Positions 8,206 through 16,213 of a stretch of DNA of 37,865 bases are shown here, piece after piece. Position numbers and translations under genes: made by a program. The notes beneath the pieces were generated by a model that ran no database searches, was not told the origin of the DNA, and saw only the letters and a program-made list of their open reading frames with translations. The stretch comes from Allostellaceae bacterium (GTDB taxonomy: Bacteria > Pseudomonadota > Alphaproteobacteria > ATCC43930 > CGMCC-115725): NCBI GenBank assembly GCA_025451725.1, contig JANWJX010000050.1, forward strand, positions 1-37,865, given 5' to 3'. Position 1 is the first letter of the stretch; each line of letters opens with the position of its first letter.

Positions 8206-8703
8206 ATGAGCGACGTAAAGACGGTGTTCGGCTCGCTGGCCAATTACCAGAAGGGCGGCGTCGCGATCATCGACGACGACCCGAAGAACTATGTCTTTTC
8301 CAACGTCTTCGAGGTCGCGACCAAGTCGAAGCCCTATGAGCGCGTCGCGGTCGGCAAGAATTTCCAGTACGTCATCGAGTGCGTGCGCGCCGAGGGCACC
8401 TCGCCGTGGTTTGCCTGCGCCCATGACGAGTTCGCGCTGGTGATGGACGGCAAGGTCGAGATTCGTCTCCTGAAGCCGAACGAGACGCTGGTGCCCGCCG
8501 AGAAGGAAGGCGCGATCAGGCTCGCCGCCGAGCCCAAGGGCAAGAAAATGGGGCGCGTCGTCGCCGGGCGCGGCCACATGACGCTGCTGCCCAAAGGGTC
8601 CGCCTATCAATTCCATGCCGACAAGGCGTCGGTGGTGACGATCCAGACCATTCAGGGCGACGTCACCATCGAACGCTGGGCCGAAATCTGCCAAACCAAA
8701 TAG
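8206..8703 (+). CDS. Hydroquinone 1,2-dioxygenase small (alpha) subunit, copy 1
   Basis: The 165-residue protein matches in size and position the roughly 18-kDa subunit of two-component hydroquinone 1,2-dioxygenases (PnpC/HapC type), cupin-fold proteins that pair with a roughly 37-kDa subunit. Segments shared with the second copy in this window include FSN-FEVA, GTSPW, AHDEF and VMDG in the first half, and GDVTIERW near the end. The small subunit is thought to be mainly structural. A GGGAGGG motif precedes the ATG. The large-subunit gene follows after 22 bp. The two small subunits in the window look roughly half identical by eye, so they are old paralogues, not a recent duplication. Pathway: hydroquinone to 4-hydroxymuconic semialdehyde, cytoplasmic. 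Confidence 0.8.
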   Translation: MSDVKTVFGSLANYQKGGVAIIDDDPKNYVFSNVFEVATKSKPYERVAVGKNFQYVIECVRAEGTSPWFACAHDEFALVMDGKVEIRLLKPNETLVPAEKEGAIRLAAEPKGKKMGRVVAGRGHMTLLPKGSAYQFHADKASVVTIQTIQGDVTIERWAEICQTK

Positions 8704-8725
8704 CTGTAGGAAACAAGGAGCCGCC

Positions 8726-9715
8726 ATGTCCGCGCAAACCGCATACAAGGTCGACGCCACGCAGCCCGACAATTATTACGGCTATCGCAGCTTCAAGAAG
8801 GGCAAGTTCTCCTTCCGCCGCGACGAGTACTTTGTCCATATCGACTGGCCGAAGGGCAGCCACACCCTGCCGGCCGGCGATTTCCTGCGCGCGCTGCAAC
8901 GCGACGTGGCGTGGAATTTCTTCTACGGCACCGTAAATTTCGACAGCGTTTTCGGCACGCTCAACCACTACGGCACCGTCGACATGTTCTGCGGCACCTT
9001 CAACGATGCCTACAAGGCGGGCGGTCTCGACTATATGGAGACCTATAATTCAGACGATCTGATGACGACCTTCAAGGCGATCCTCGACGACTGGACCAAC
9101 GCCGGTTACGACCCGTTCGCCGCGCCCGAGGAAACCAAGCAGGCGTTCGGCCGCAAGGACGGCGACAACAAGAAAGCGATCGAGCGGCTGCGCGTCACCG
9201 CGAACCGCATGGTCGGCATTCCCGGCGATACGCCGGTGCGCACCGACGCGATGGGCTATCCGGTCAACCGCCAGTTCGCCGACGTCGAGCAGGACAAACC
9301 CGAAGTCCATGTCGAGCCCGGCTTCGAAAAGGAAGTCGCGGCGTTCAATCTGTTTGCCTATCTGTCGCGCTCCGACGTGACGTGGAATCCGTCGGTGTGC
9401 TCGATCGTGAAGGAATCGCTCTACTGCCCGACCTCGGAGGAATTTACCCTCCCGGTCGAGCACGGCAACGACCGCGTCGAATGGTTCATGCAGATGTCCG
9501 ACGAGATCGTGTGGGTGGTGAAGGACAAGGTGACGGGCCGGCCGCGCGCCCGCGTCACGGCGAAGGCCGGCGACATCTGCGCCATGCCCGCCGACATCCG
9601 CCACCAAGGCTTTTCGCCGAAGCGCTCGATGCTGCTGGTGTGGGAAAACGCGTCCAACTCGATCCCGCAGCTCATCAATGAAGGCAAGGCGCCGGTCGTC
9701 CCGGTGAAGTTCTAG
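8726..9715 (+). CDS. Hydroquinone 1,2-dioxygenase large (beta) subunit, copy 1
   Basis: Catalytic Fe(II) subunit, 329 residues, opening hydroquinone to 4-hydroxymuconic semialdehyde. The probable metal site is His246 and Asn248 (HGND), Glu252 (EWF) and His293 (DIRHQGF). This spacing equals the His/Asn/Glu/His set that I recall from the PnpCD structure, where the residue numbers are ten higher. Other conserved stretches are FSFRRDEYF, NHYGTVD and SDVTWNPSV, all also present in copy 2. It follows the small-subunit gene by 22 bp with an AAGGAG ribosome site. A palindromic repeat follows the stop, so the two genes may form their own transcript. Substituted hydroquinones are possible substrates; specificity cannot be read from the sequence. 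Confidence 0.85.
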   Translation: MSAQTAYKVDATQPDNYYGYRSFKKGKFSFRRDEYFVHIDWPKGSHTLPAGDFLRALQRDVAWNFFYGTVNFDSVFGTLNHYGTVDMFCGTFNDAYKAGGLDYMETYNSDDLMTTFKAILDDWTNAGYDPFAAPEETKQAFGRKDGDNKKAIERLRVTANRMVGIPGDTPVRTDAMGYPVNRQFADVEQDKPEVHVEPGFEKEVAAFNLFAYLSRSDVTWNPSVCSIVKESLYCPTSEEFTLPVEHGNDRVEWFMQMSDEIVWVVKDKVTGRPRARVTAKAGDICAMPADIRHQGFSPKRSMLLVWENASNSIPQLINEGKAPVVPVKF

Positions 9716-9728
9716 GCGCGCCGATTAG

Positions 9729-9825
9729 CCCTTTCCGTCACCCCCGTTCCCCGGATCAAGTCCGGGGATGATCCGGGGTCTATCGATGGATCGCCGGGTC
9801 AAGCCCGGCGATGACGGCTAAAGGG
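9729..9825. repeat. Palindromic intergenic repeat with two hairpins
   Basis: Two strong hairpins share the same TCAAG loop: CCCCGGA/TCCGGGG at 9749-9767 and CGCCGGG/CCCGGCG at 9792-9810. They are bracketed by near-complementary ends (CCCTTT and GTCA against TGAC and AAAGGG). This is the familiar alphaproteobacterial GTCATC-CCGGGCTTGACCCGG element. It separates the dioxygenase pair from the next operon and may help end transcription. Confidence 0.7.
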
Positions 9826-9919
9826 TGATTGCATCGATGTGAAAGTTACTCTAGCGGCTGGTATACGGAGACCTACGGCAAAGAAAAAGACGCCGTCCCT
9901 GGCGCAATAGCGGACAAAA

Positions 9920-9947
9920 GCCGCGCTCGGTCCAAACCGGGCGCGGC
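9920..9947 (+). promoter_or_regulatory. Stem-loop in the leader of the MetE-like operon
   Basis: A 12-bp stem, with one T-G wobble pair, closes a CCAA loop: GCCGCGCTCGGT at 9920-9931 and ACCGGGCGCGGC at 9936-9947. It lies 33 bp before the ATG at 9981. No T-run follows on the plus strand, so it is not a standard intrinsic terminator. It could be an RNA-stability or translation-control element, or an unimportant GC-rich palindrome. The rest of 9826-9980 shows no ORF of note. Confidence 0.4.
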
Positions 9948-9980
9948 GGTTCCGAATGCACAAATCGAGGGAGGAGTCGC

Positions 9981-11045
9981 ATGGCACAAGGTGGTACAAG
10001 CCGTTCCATTCATCTCGTCGGCAGTGTTCCCCTGTCCAATGCCGAAGAAGTTTTCAGCACCGTTGCGGAAATCCTCGGCGATCGCGCCACGCGATTGCCC
10101 GACGGTGAGACCGGGCACCGCAAGAATTGGGTCGGTTTCCAATATGCGATGCTGGCGCGGCATCCGCAGTTCGAATTCGACGGTCCCGCGGTCGACCCCG
10201 ATATTTTATCGCTCGAAAGCAGCGGCCGGGGCTCGGACTATGCCATGCCGACGCCGCTTCGTCCGCGCGCCGGCGTCGCCGCGGACGCGATTCAATTCCG
10301 TTCGCTGGGTTACGCTGACTCGGCTCGCGAATCCTATCGCACTTTTGCCGCGCTGAAGCGGGCAGGAAAGATTCCGTCCGGCACACGCATGCTGGTGGCG
10401 TTGCCGACGCCTCTGGCGACGGTGGCGATGTTCGTTTCGCCGGCGCATATGTTCGATGTCATTTCGGCCTATGGCAAAGCGCTGATCGGCGAGGCACAGC
10501 AGATCGCGGCCGCGATCCCCCATGACGAGCTCGCGATCCAATGGGATGTCGCGGTCGAATTCGGGCTGTGGGAAGGGATGTTTCCGCCGCCGCCGGGCAA
10601 CTGGAAACCGATGATTCTCGGTCAGCTCGCCGATCTGAGCAAAGCCGTCCCGGCCGATGTCGAGCTAGGCTATCACCTCTGCTATGGCGATCGCGGGCAT
10701 AAGCACTTCATCGAACCGAAGGACACGACGAATCTGGTCGAGGTCGCGAACGGCATCAGCGCGGGCGTCCAACGCACGATCGAGTGGATTCACATGCCGG
10801 TGCCGCGCGACCGAAGCGATCCGGCATTTTTCGCGCCGTTGCGCAATCTCCGGCTCAAGCCTGAAACCGAATTGTTCCTTGGCCTCGTGCACCGCAGCGA
10901 CGGCGTCGAAGGTACGCGCAAGCGCATTGCCGCGGCGCAAACCGCGATCGCCGAATTCGGCATCGGCGCGGAATGCGGCATGGGGCGGCGCGAACCGAAA
11001 ACAATCCGCGAATTTCTTACCATCCATCGCGCGGCGGCGGAATGA
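9981..11045 (+). CDS. MetE C-terminal-like (UROD/MetE superfamily) zinc-site protein
   Basis: A 354-residue protein with the barrel layout of the C-terminal domain of cobalamin-independent methionine synthase and no N-terminal MetE half. Possible zinc ligands are His232 and Cys234 (GYHLCYGD, matching MetE HMCY), Glu268 (TIEWI) and Cys332 (ECGMG, matching MetE PDCGL). IQWDVAVEF near 186-194 takes the place of the MetE QIDEPA strand. The N-terminal HLVGSVP and LPDGETG motifs mark a separate subfamily. This supports zinc-activated methyl or thiol chemistry, but not methionine synthesis. It heads an operon with maleylacetate reductase (22 bp later) and a PhyH-like dioxygenase, so a role in processing an aromatic substrate, perhaps demethylation, is inferred. 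A GGGAGGAG ribosome site precedes the ATG. Confidence 0.7.
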   Translation: MAQGGTSRSIHLVGSVPLSNAEEVFSTVAEILGDRATRLPDGETGHRKNWVGFQYAMLARHPQFEFDGPAVDPDILSLESSGRGSDYAMPTPLRPRAGVAADAIQFRSLGYADSARESYRTFAALKRAGKIPSGTRMLVALPTPLATVAMFVSPAHMFDVISAYGKALIGEAQQIAAAIPHDELAIQWDVAVEFGLWEGMFPPPPGNWKPMILGQLADLSKAVPADVELGYHLCYGDRGHKHFIEPKDTTNLVEVANGISAGVQRTIEWIHMPVPRDRSDPAFFAPLRNLRLKPETELFLGLVHRSDGVEGTRKRIAAAQTAIAEFGIGAECGMGRREPKTIREFLTIHRAAAE

Positions 11046-11066
11046 TCGGCACACAAGGAGCGTTGC

Positions 11067-12128
11067 ATGCGCGCCTTCATCCATGACCAGCCGACACTAC
11101 GCGTGGTGTTCGGCGATGGGCGGCTCGCCGATCTGCCCCAGGAAGCAGATCGGCTCGGGTTGAAGCGGCTGCTCGTTCTCTCGACCCCCGAACAGGAAGA
11201 CGCCGGCAAGAATGCCGTAAAACTGCTCGGGCCGCGCGCCGCGGGCCTTTATGCCCAGGCGCGCATGCACGTCCCCATCGAGGTGGCGCAAATCGCACGC
11301 GCCGAGGCGAAGCGCGTCGATGCCGACGGCACGGTGGCGATCGGCGGCGGGACGACCACCGGCCTCGCAAAAGCCATTGCGCTGGAACTGGACCTGCCGA
11401 GCATCGCCGTGCCGACGACGTACGCCGGCTCGGAGATGACCTCGATCTACGGACTTACGGAAGGCGGCGAAAAAAAGACCGGGCGCAGCGACAAGGTGCG
11501 GCCCAAGGCGGTGATTTACGATCCGACGCTGACCTATGGCATGCCCGCGCGCCTCAGCGCGACTTCGGGCATGAACGCGCTCGCCCATTGCGTCGAGGCG
11601 CTTTACGCGTCCGACACGACGCCGATCATCCAGCTCTACGCCGCCGACAGTATTCGCGCCTTCGCGCGCTCGCTGCCGGTGATCCTGCGCGAGCCGAACA
11701 ACGCGGCCGCGCGGTCCGACGCGCATTACGCTGCGTGGCTTGCCGGCATCGCGCTCGATCGCACGGTGATGGGACTGCACCACAAGCTGTGTCACACGCT
11801 CGGCGGCAGCTTCGATCTGCCGCATGCCGAGGTTCATACCGTGATCCTGCCGCATGCCACCGCGTATAACCGCGCCGCGGCGCCGGAGGCGATGCGCCTG
11901 ATCGCGGCCTCGCTCGGCGCCGAGGACGCCGCGCAGGGACTTTACGATCTTGCATCGAGGCTCGGCGCGCCGGTGTCGCTCGCCGAGATCGGGATGAAGG
12001 AGCAAAATCTCGACCGCGCCGCCGATCTTGCCACCAAGACGCCATATCCCAACCCGCGCCCCGTCGAGCGCGCGCCGCTGCGTCAGTTGCTCGACGACGC
12101 GTATCGCGGCAAACGGCCATCCGCATGA
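11067..12128 (+). CDS. Maleylacetate reductase
   Basis: NAD(P)H-dependent reduction of maleylacetate to 3-oxoadipate, the shared last step of the hydroquinone and hydroxyquinol branches (PnpF type). The 353-residue length is right for this iron-alcohol-dehydrogenase subfamily. Marks are the nucleotide-binding AIGGGTTTGLAKA, the PTTYAGSEMTSIYG segment that is characteristic of maleylacetate reductases, VIYDP, and the His-rich GLHHKLCHTLGG and PHAEVHT motifs that replace the usual metal site. An AAGGAG ribosome site precedes the ATG. It is cotranscribed with the MetE-like gene upstream and overlaps the PhyH-like gene downstream by 4 bp (ATGA). It is the only maleylacetate reductase in the window and must serve both dioxygenase copies if they are used together. 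Confidence 0.92.
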   Translation: MRAFIHDQPTLRVVFGDGRLADLPQEADRLGLKRLLVLSTPEQEDAGKNAVKLLGPRAAGLYAQARMHVPIEVAQIARAEAKRVDADGTVAIGGGTTTGLAKAIALELDLPSIAVPTTYAGSEMTSIYGLTEGGEKKTGRSDKVRPKAVIYDPTLTYGMPARLSATSGMNALAHCVEALYASDTTPIIQLYAADSIRAFARSLPVILREPNNAAARSDAHYAAWLAGIALDRTVMGLHHKLCHTLGGSFDLPHAEVHTVILPHATAYNRAAAPEAMRLIAASLGAEDAAQGLYDLASRLGAPVSLAEIGMKEQNLDRAADLATKTPYPNPRPVERAPLRQLLDDAYRGKRPSA

Positions 12129-12925
12129 AACTCAGCGCCGACCAGCTCCGCGAATTCGAGGAGAAAGGCTTCCTGTTTCTGCCGAACGTCTTTTCGCCGG
12201 CGGAGATGGAAGTCCTCAACGCCGAGGTCCCCGCAATCCTGGCGCAAGACCGGCCCGAGGTGGTCCACGAAAAGGGCGTCGATGCGCCGCGCTCGGCCTT
12301 TTACGTCCAGACCTGGAACCCGGTGTTCGAATTGCTGGCGCGTCATCCGCGCCTGGTCGAGCCGGGCATGCAGATTCTCGGCTCCGACAAGCTCTACATG
12401 CATCAGTTCAAGATCAACGCCAAGGCGGCATTCGACGGCGCGGTGTGGCAGTGGCACCAGGATTACGAGACCTGGTTCGAGGATGACGACATGCCGGCGC
12501 CACGCGCGATGAACATCGCGCTGTTCCTCGCGGAAGCCAACGAGTTCAACGGGCCGCTGATGTTCATTCCGCGGAGCCACCGCAAAGGCCGCATCGCCGG
12601 CAGTCACGATGTGACGACGACCAGTTATCCGCTCTGGACGCTCGATCGCGACACGATTTCGCGGCTGGTGGCGGAGGGCGGCATTGTCGCGCCCAAAGGG
12701 CCGCCGGGCTCCATGCTGCTGTTCGCGGGCACGCTCGTCCATGCGTCGGGCTCGAACCTGACGCCGTGGTCGCGCTGGATCGTCTATCTGTCGCTCAATC
12801 GCTGCGATAACGCGATCCGCCGGTTCAAGCGTCCGACTTGGATCGCCAATCGCGATTTCACGCCGATCGAGATGGTCGGCGACGACGCGCTGCTGCGTTA
12901 CGCACGGCGGGTCGCCGCGGAATAA
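12125..12925 (+). CDS. Phytanoyl-CoA dioxygenase-family (EctD-like) Fe(II)/2-oxoglutarate enzyme
   Basis: A 266-residue oxygenase of the PhyH family. The iron triad is His111 and Asp113 (WHQDYETW) and His206 (TLVHASG), with Arg217 placed to hold 2-oxoglutarate. WHQDYETWFEDDDMP, NEFNGPLMFIP and GIVAP align closely with ectoine hydroxylase. No ectABC genes are present and the enzyme is shorter than EctD, so ectoine is unlikely to be the substrate. As the last gene of the MetE-like/maleylacetate reductase operon, overlapping it by 4 bp, it may oxidise a ring substituent or side chain in the same pathway. It ends on the base directly before the stop of a convergent gene. The family is secure, the substrate unknown. 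Confidence 0.85.
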   Translation: MKLSADQLREFEEKGFLFLPNVFSPAEMEVLNAEVPAILAQDRPEVVHEKGVDAPRSAFYVQTWNPVFELLARHPRLVEPGMQILGSDKLYMHQFKINAKAAFDGAVWQWHQDYETWFEDDDMPAPRAMNIALFLAEANEFNGPLMFIPRSHRKGRIAGSHDVTTTSYPLWTLDRDTISRLVAEGGIVAPKGPPGSMLLFAGTLVHASGSNLTPWSRWIVYLSLNRCDNAIRRFKRPTWIANRDFTPIEMVGDDALLRYARRVAAE

Positions 12926-14590
12926 TCAAGGCTGGCTGACGAATTTCAGCGCGACGCCGCGTGGCATGGTCGGCTCGAAGCGCATCAGGCTGCGCGCTAT
13001 CTTGGCGCGATCGGAGTCTCGTACCGCCATAAAAACGACGGTGGGACCGGCTGCGGTATGGTTTCGCCCCGTCAGCGTCATTTGCGCCACCGGCTGCCAT
13101 TCGCGCGGCAGGTTCGGATTGAGATTGGGATAGACGATGGCAAGCCCAATATCGTGCTGACGTGCCAGCCGGTTCATCCATTCGACCGGCGGATCGCCAT
13201 GCATGGCGCGATGGGCGTCTTCCGACCCGACGCCGTAGAGATCGAGCACGTAGTACGGATTGCGATACGTGATCCAGCCGATATGGTCGATCGCGACCGG
13301 ACCGCGATAAAATTTCGTGACGTAGCGTTGCAACTGATATTGCTGATCGTAAACATCGACCGACGCCGCGGGTGTCGCGATGCTGCGCCGCGCATAGCCC
13401 GCAAAGGCGAACACGACGAGCGCGGCGACCAGCGCGACGCGCCACAGATCGGCGCGGAGACACCAGGAAGCGATCGCACGGCGATAGACGATGGCGAGCG
13501 CGGCGAAATCGATTGCCATCACGTAAATCTCGTAGCGCGAATAAGAGCCGAAACTGCCGCCGGTCAATTGCGCCAAGCTGACCAAGGCGGCAAAGGCGAT
13601 GGTCGTGAGCGTCACCCGGTCGGCGCGTCCCGGCCCGGCCAGCCGTGCGAGGATCATCGCCGTCACGATCGCGATCTGCGCGCCGCCGTAACTGACGAGA
13701 TTGCCTTTAACATTGAGGAAAAGCTGGATGGCCAGGTTGCCGCGCGCCCCGGCGGCCTCGCCTAGTCCGGCGGCAAGGATGCTCGAGCGTTCCAAGACGG
13801 AGTTTGGCAGCAGCGAAAGACCGAGCGTATCGAGATAGAACGCGAAGCCGCCGATCAGAATGACGCAAGCCGCCGCGACGCCGATCGCGTGCCAATAGCG
13901 GCCGTAAACGACGAGTATCGCGACCTCGATCGCCAGCAGCGCGATCGCCTCGAAACGCACCAGCGGCTGGATCACCACGCAAAGGAGCCACCACCAATCA
14001 ACCATGCCGCGGCGGACGAACCGGACGCAGCCGAGCAGCGAGCCGAGCGCCAGCGCGGTGTGCAGCGAATGTTCGAGCCCGGTGAATTCGAGGCCGATCA
14101 GGTTGAGCGACAGGATCGCGGCAAGGCTCGCCACCAACAGGGCGGGGCGGCTGAGCCGGCGAAACGGAATTCTCGCTTCGTCGGCTAGGCGGCAGAACAG
14201 CCAGCCGATCGCCAGTGTCGAGGCGAAACAAATCGCCAGGGCCGAGTACTGGCCGAACCCGGCATAGGACAACAGCGAGAGAAGGAACGGAAACAGAATG
14301 CTCGAGCTCGGCGCGACGTTCTCGCCGGTGTTGATGCCGTAATGCCCGGCGCGAATCTGTTCGGCGAGCGAGAGGTGAACGTATGGCGCGTCGAGCGAAT
14401 AGGCGAAATAGCCGCTGTTCTCGAAAAAGATCGCGATCAGTGTCGCGAGGCTCAGGAATCCGATCAAGCCAAGGACGAAGAATTCCGCCGTCCAACTTCG
14501 TCCCAACGCCGCCACGTGATTCGCGAACCCGGGACGTGCCGACCGCCAGGGCGGCGGCGCAACGTGACGGATATCCGCGTCAATCCGCAC
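12926..14590 (-). CDS. Polytopic GT-C-like membrane protein, putative glycosyltransferase
   Basis: A 554-residue inner-membrane protein with about ten or more hydrophobic segments between residues 35 and 400 and a soluble C-terminal domain of about 150 residues. The first loop after the first membrane segment has DAPYVHLSLAEQI, resembling the acidic loop of GT-C glycosyltransferases that use lipid-linked sugars. That match is by style only. The GTG at 14590 has GGAGG five bases upstream and is preferred to the TTG at 14626. It is transcribed toward the PhyH-like gene with no gap between the stops, and away from the GlsB-type gene. It has no evident link to aromatic catabolism, so it may be an insertion between the two hydroquinone modules. 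Confidence 0.65.
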   Translation of the reverse strand: MRIDADIRHVAPPPWRSARPGFANHVAALGRSWTAEFFVLGLIGFLSLATLIAIFFENSGYFAYSLDAPYVHLSLAEQIRAGHYGINTGENVAPSSSILFPFLLSLLSYAGFGQYSALAICFASTLAIGWLFCRLADEARIPFRRLSRPALLVASLAAILSLNLIGLEFTGLEHSLHTALALGSLLGCVRFVRRGMVDWWWLLCVVIQPLVRFEAIALLAIEVAILVVYGRYWHAIGVAAACVILIGGFAFYLDTLGLSLLPNSVLERSSILAAGLGEAAGARGNLAIQLFLNVKGNLVSYGGAQIAIVTAMILARLAGPGRADRVTLTTIAFAALVSLAQLTGGSFGSYSRYEIYVMAIDFAALAIVYRRAIASWCLRADLWRVALVAALVVFAFAGYARRSIATPAASVDVYDQQYQLQRYVTKFYRGPVAIDHIGWITYRNPYYVLDLYGVGSEDAHRAMHGDPPVEWMNRLARQHDIGLAIVYPNLNPNLPREWQPVAQMTLTGRNHTAAGPTVVFMAVRDSDRAKIARSLMRFEPTMPRGVALKFVSQP

Positions 14591-14836
14591 CGATACCTCC
14601 GATACGCGATTCTTCCCCAATCGCAACGGTTGGCCGTTCTTTGCGGACCATTCCTTAAACAGTAAATTATCGTGGAAGGATGCTATCGAAACGCGTGAAT
14701 ACCGTGTTGTGGCATATCGGTGATAAAGCGGAACCGAAGGGATTCGACCTAATAGGGTAATGACTCCCCTGGATGGCTCGCGTAAGGTCGGAATCGCTTA
14801 AATCAACACTCGATTGATCGGATTGGGGGAAATCGC
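14591..14836. promoter_or_regulatory. Divergent intergenic region
   Basis: A 246-bp gap between the GT-C-like and GlsB-type genes. It is more AT-rich than its surroundings and must hold both promoters. An inverted repeat ATCAA-N7-TTGAT lies close to the GlsB-type start. I see no ORF, no strong terminator and no confident sigma-factor motif. Confidence 0.35.
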
Positions 14837-15109
14837 ATGGTGTGGGAAGCGCACGGCATTATCGCCATCATCGTCATCGGGATCATCGCCGGTTGGCTCG
14901 CGGGTCTCGTGGTCAAGGGGACGGGTTTCGGCCTGCTCGGCGACCTCGTGATCGGCATCATCGGCGCTTTCATCGGCAACTGGCTGCTGCTGTCGGTGCT
15001 GCATCTCAGTCTCGGGACCGGCTGGGTCGCCGCGATCATCAGCTCCGCGATCGGCGCTATTGTCCTGCTGCTGATTATCAAGCTGTTGCGCGGCGGCATG
15101 GGCCGCTGA
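14837..15109 (+). CDS. GlsB/YeaQ/YmgE-family stress-response membrane protein
   Basis: A small protein of 90 residues with three hydrophobic helices and the glycine-rich pattern of the GlsB/YeaQ/YmgE (transglycosylase-associated) family: GIIAGWLAG, GLLGDLVIGIIGAFIGNW, and a third helix before a basic tail. Members sit in the inner membrane and are usually induced by general stress; their biochemical role is not settled. GGGGGA lies at a good distance before the ATG. It ends 6 bp from the convergent persulfide dioxygenase gene. It has no evident link to the catabolic genes. Confidence 0.9.
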   Translation: MVWEAHGIIAIIVIGIIAGWLAGLVVKGTGFGLLGDLVIGIIGAFIGNWLLLSVLHLSLGTGWVAAIISSAIGAIVLLLIIKLLRGGMGR

Positions 15110-15115
15110 TCGGCG

Positions 15116-16144
15116 CTACTTTTCCACCGGCAAGCCGCCCTCGCGCCACGCTTTGAAGCCCCCGTCGAGGCCGGCGGCGCGCATGAATCCGAGCTGCCGC
15201 AGGGTCGCCGCGGCCAGCGTCGAGATCATGCCGAACTCGCAATAGACCAGGATGCGCAGCGTCGGGTCAGGCAGATCCTGATCGACCCGCATTTCGAGCT
15301 GGCCGCGCGGCAAGTGGCGCGCACCGGGAATGTGCCCGGCGTCGAACGCGCTCTGTTCGCGCACGTCGAGCACCACCAGGTCGTTCGCCCGGGTTCCAAG
15401 TTGCGCATTCAATTCAGCCGCCGCCATGAAGGGGATTCCGGCGGCGGCGTCGGACAGAAGCTCCGTCACCGTCTTGCCGCCGCTCATGTTGGTGCGCAGC
15501 GCCTCGGTCAGGTGATCCGGCGCGCTGAGATTGAGGTGCCGCATCATGTCGGTGAATTCGGCGCGTTCGCGTTTTTGCAGGCGCGGATTGTTCGCGATCT
15601 CGTCGCCGATGGTGGTGTGGCTGCGGCCTTTGTAATCGTGCGCCGGATAGACCAGCAGCGCCGGGTCGAGCTTCAAGAGCTTGCCGAACAGGCTGTCGTA
15701 TAACTGGTCGGGATCGCCGCTCGGCAGGTCGCTGCGGCCGGTGGCGCCGATCAGCAGCGTGTCGCCGGTGAAGACGCGATCCTCGACGACGATGCACATC
15801 GAATCCCGCGTGTGTCCCGGGGTGTGCAGCGCGTGGAACCGCAATTTCCCCGCCGCCAGCATCTCGCCGTCGTCGAGCCGCAGTCCGGCGAACGGCGCCG
15901 GGCTGTCATGGTGCATGACGATCGGCACCGAGAGCATCTCGCCGATGCGCTTGGCGGCGGAGAAATGGTCGGCATGGGTATGCGTGTCGATGACGTAGTG
16001 GAGGCGCAAGCCTTCTTGCGATATCAGCGCCAGATACCGGTCGAGTTGGCGGATTTCCGGATCGATCAGCACCGCCGCGCGGGTTTCGGTGCAGCCGACG
16101 AGATAGGACTGGCATCCGCCGGTCGCGATCTGTTCGAAAATCAT
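15116..16144 (-). CDS. Persulfide dioxygenase-rhodanese fusion (MBL fold plus rhodanese)
   Basis: Residues 1 to about 230 form an ETHE1-type metallo-beta-lactamase domain: His55, His57, Asp59 and His60 (HTHADH), His111 (TPGH), Asp128 (FTGD) and His169 (PAHD). Residues from about 235 to 342 form a rhodanese domain with the active-site Cys302 (YCEFGMIS). Such fusions oxidise glutathione persulfide to sulfite and exchange sulfur with thiosulfate, detoxifying sulfide in the cytoplasm. The ATG at 16144 has GGGGGTG just upstream and starts the protein with the family's usual IFEQ. Longer starts at 16156 and 16195 are open. Neighbours do not suggest an operon. Confidence in the two domains is high. 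Confidence 0.88.
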   Translation of the reverse strand: MIFEQIATGGCQSYLVGCTETRAAVLIDPEIRQLDRYLALISQEGLRLHYVIDTHTHADHFSAAKRIGEMLSVPIVMHHDSPAPFAGLRLDDGEMLAAGKLRFHALHTPGHTRDSMCIVVEDRVFTGDTLLIGATGRSDLPSGDPDQLYDSLFGKLLKLDPALLVYPAHDYKGRSHTTIGDEIANNPRLQKRERAEFTDMMRHLNLSAPDHLTEALRTNMSGGKTVTELLSDAAAGIPFMAAAELNAQLGTRANDLVVLDVREQSAFDAGHIPGARHLPRGQLEMRVDQDLPDPTLRILVYCEFGMISTLAAATLRQLGFMRAAGLDGGFKAWREGGLPVEK

Positions 16145-16213
16145 CGTCACCCCCATGCGACACCCCGCGCGATCATCGCGCACCGCGGACGGCAAGTCGA
16201 GGGAACCGGCGCG

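Noticed and set aside
14700-14836. EcfG-type stress promoter (GGAAC at 14730) before the GlsB-type gene
   Set aside because: No matching -10 element lies at the needed distance.
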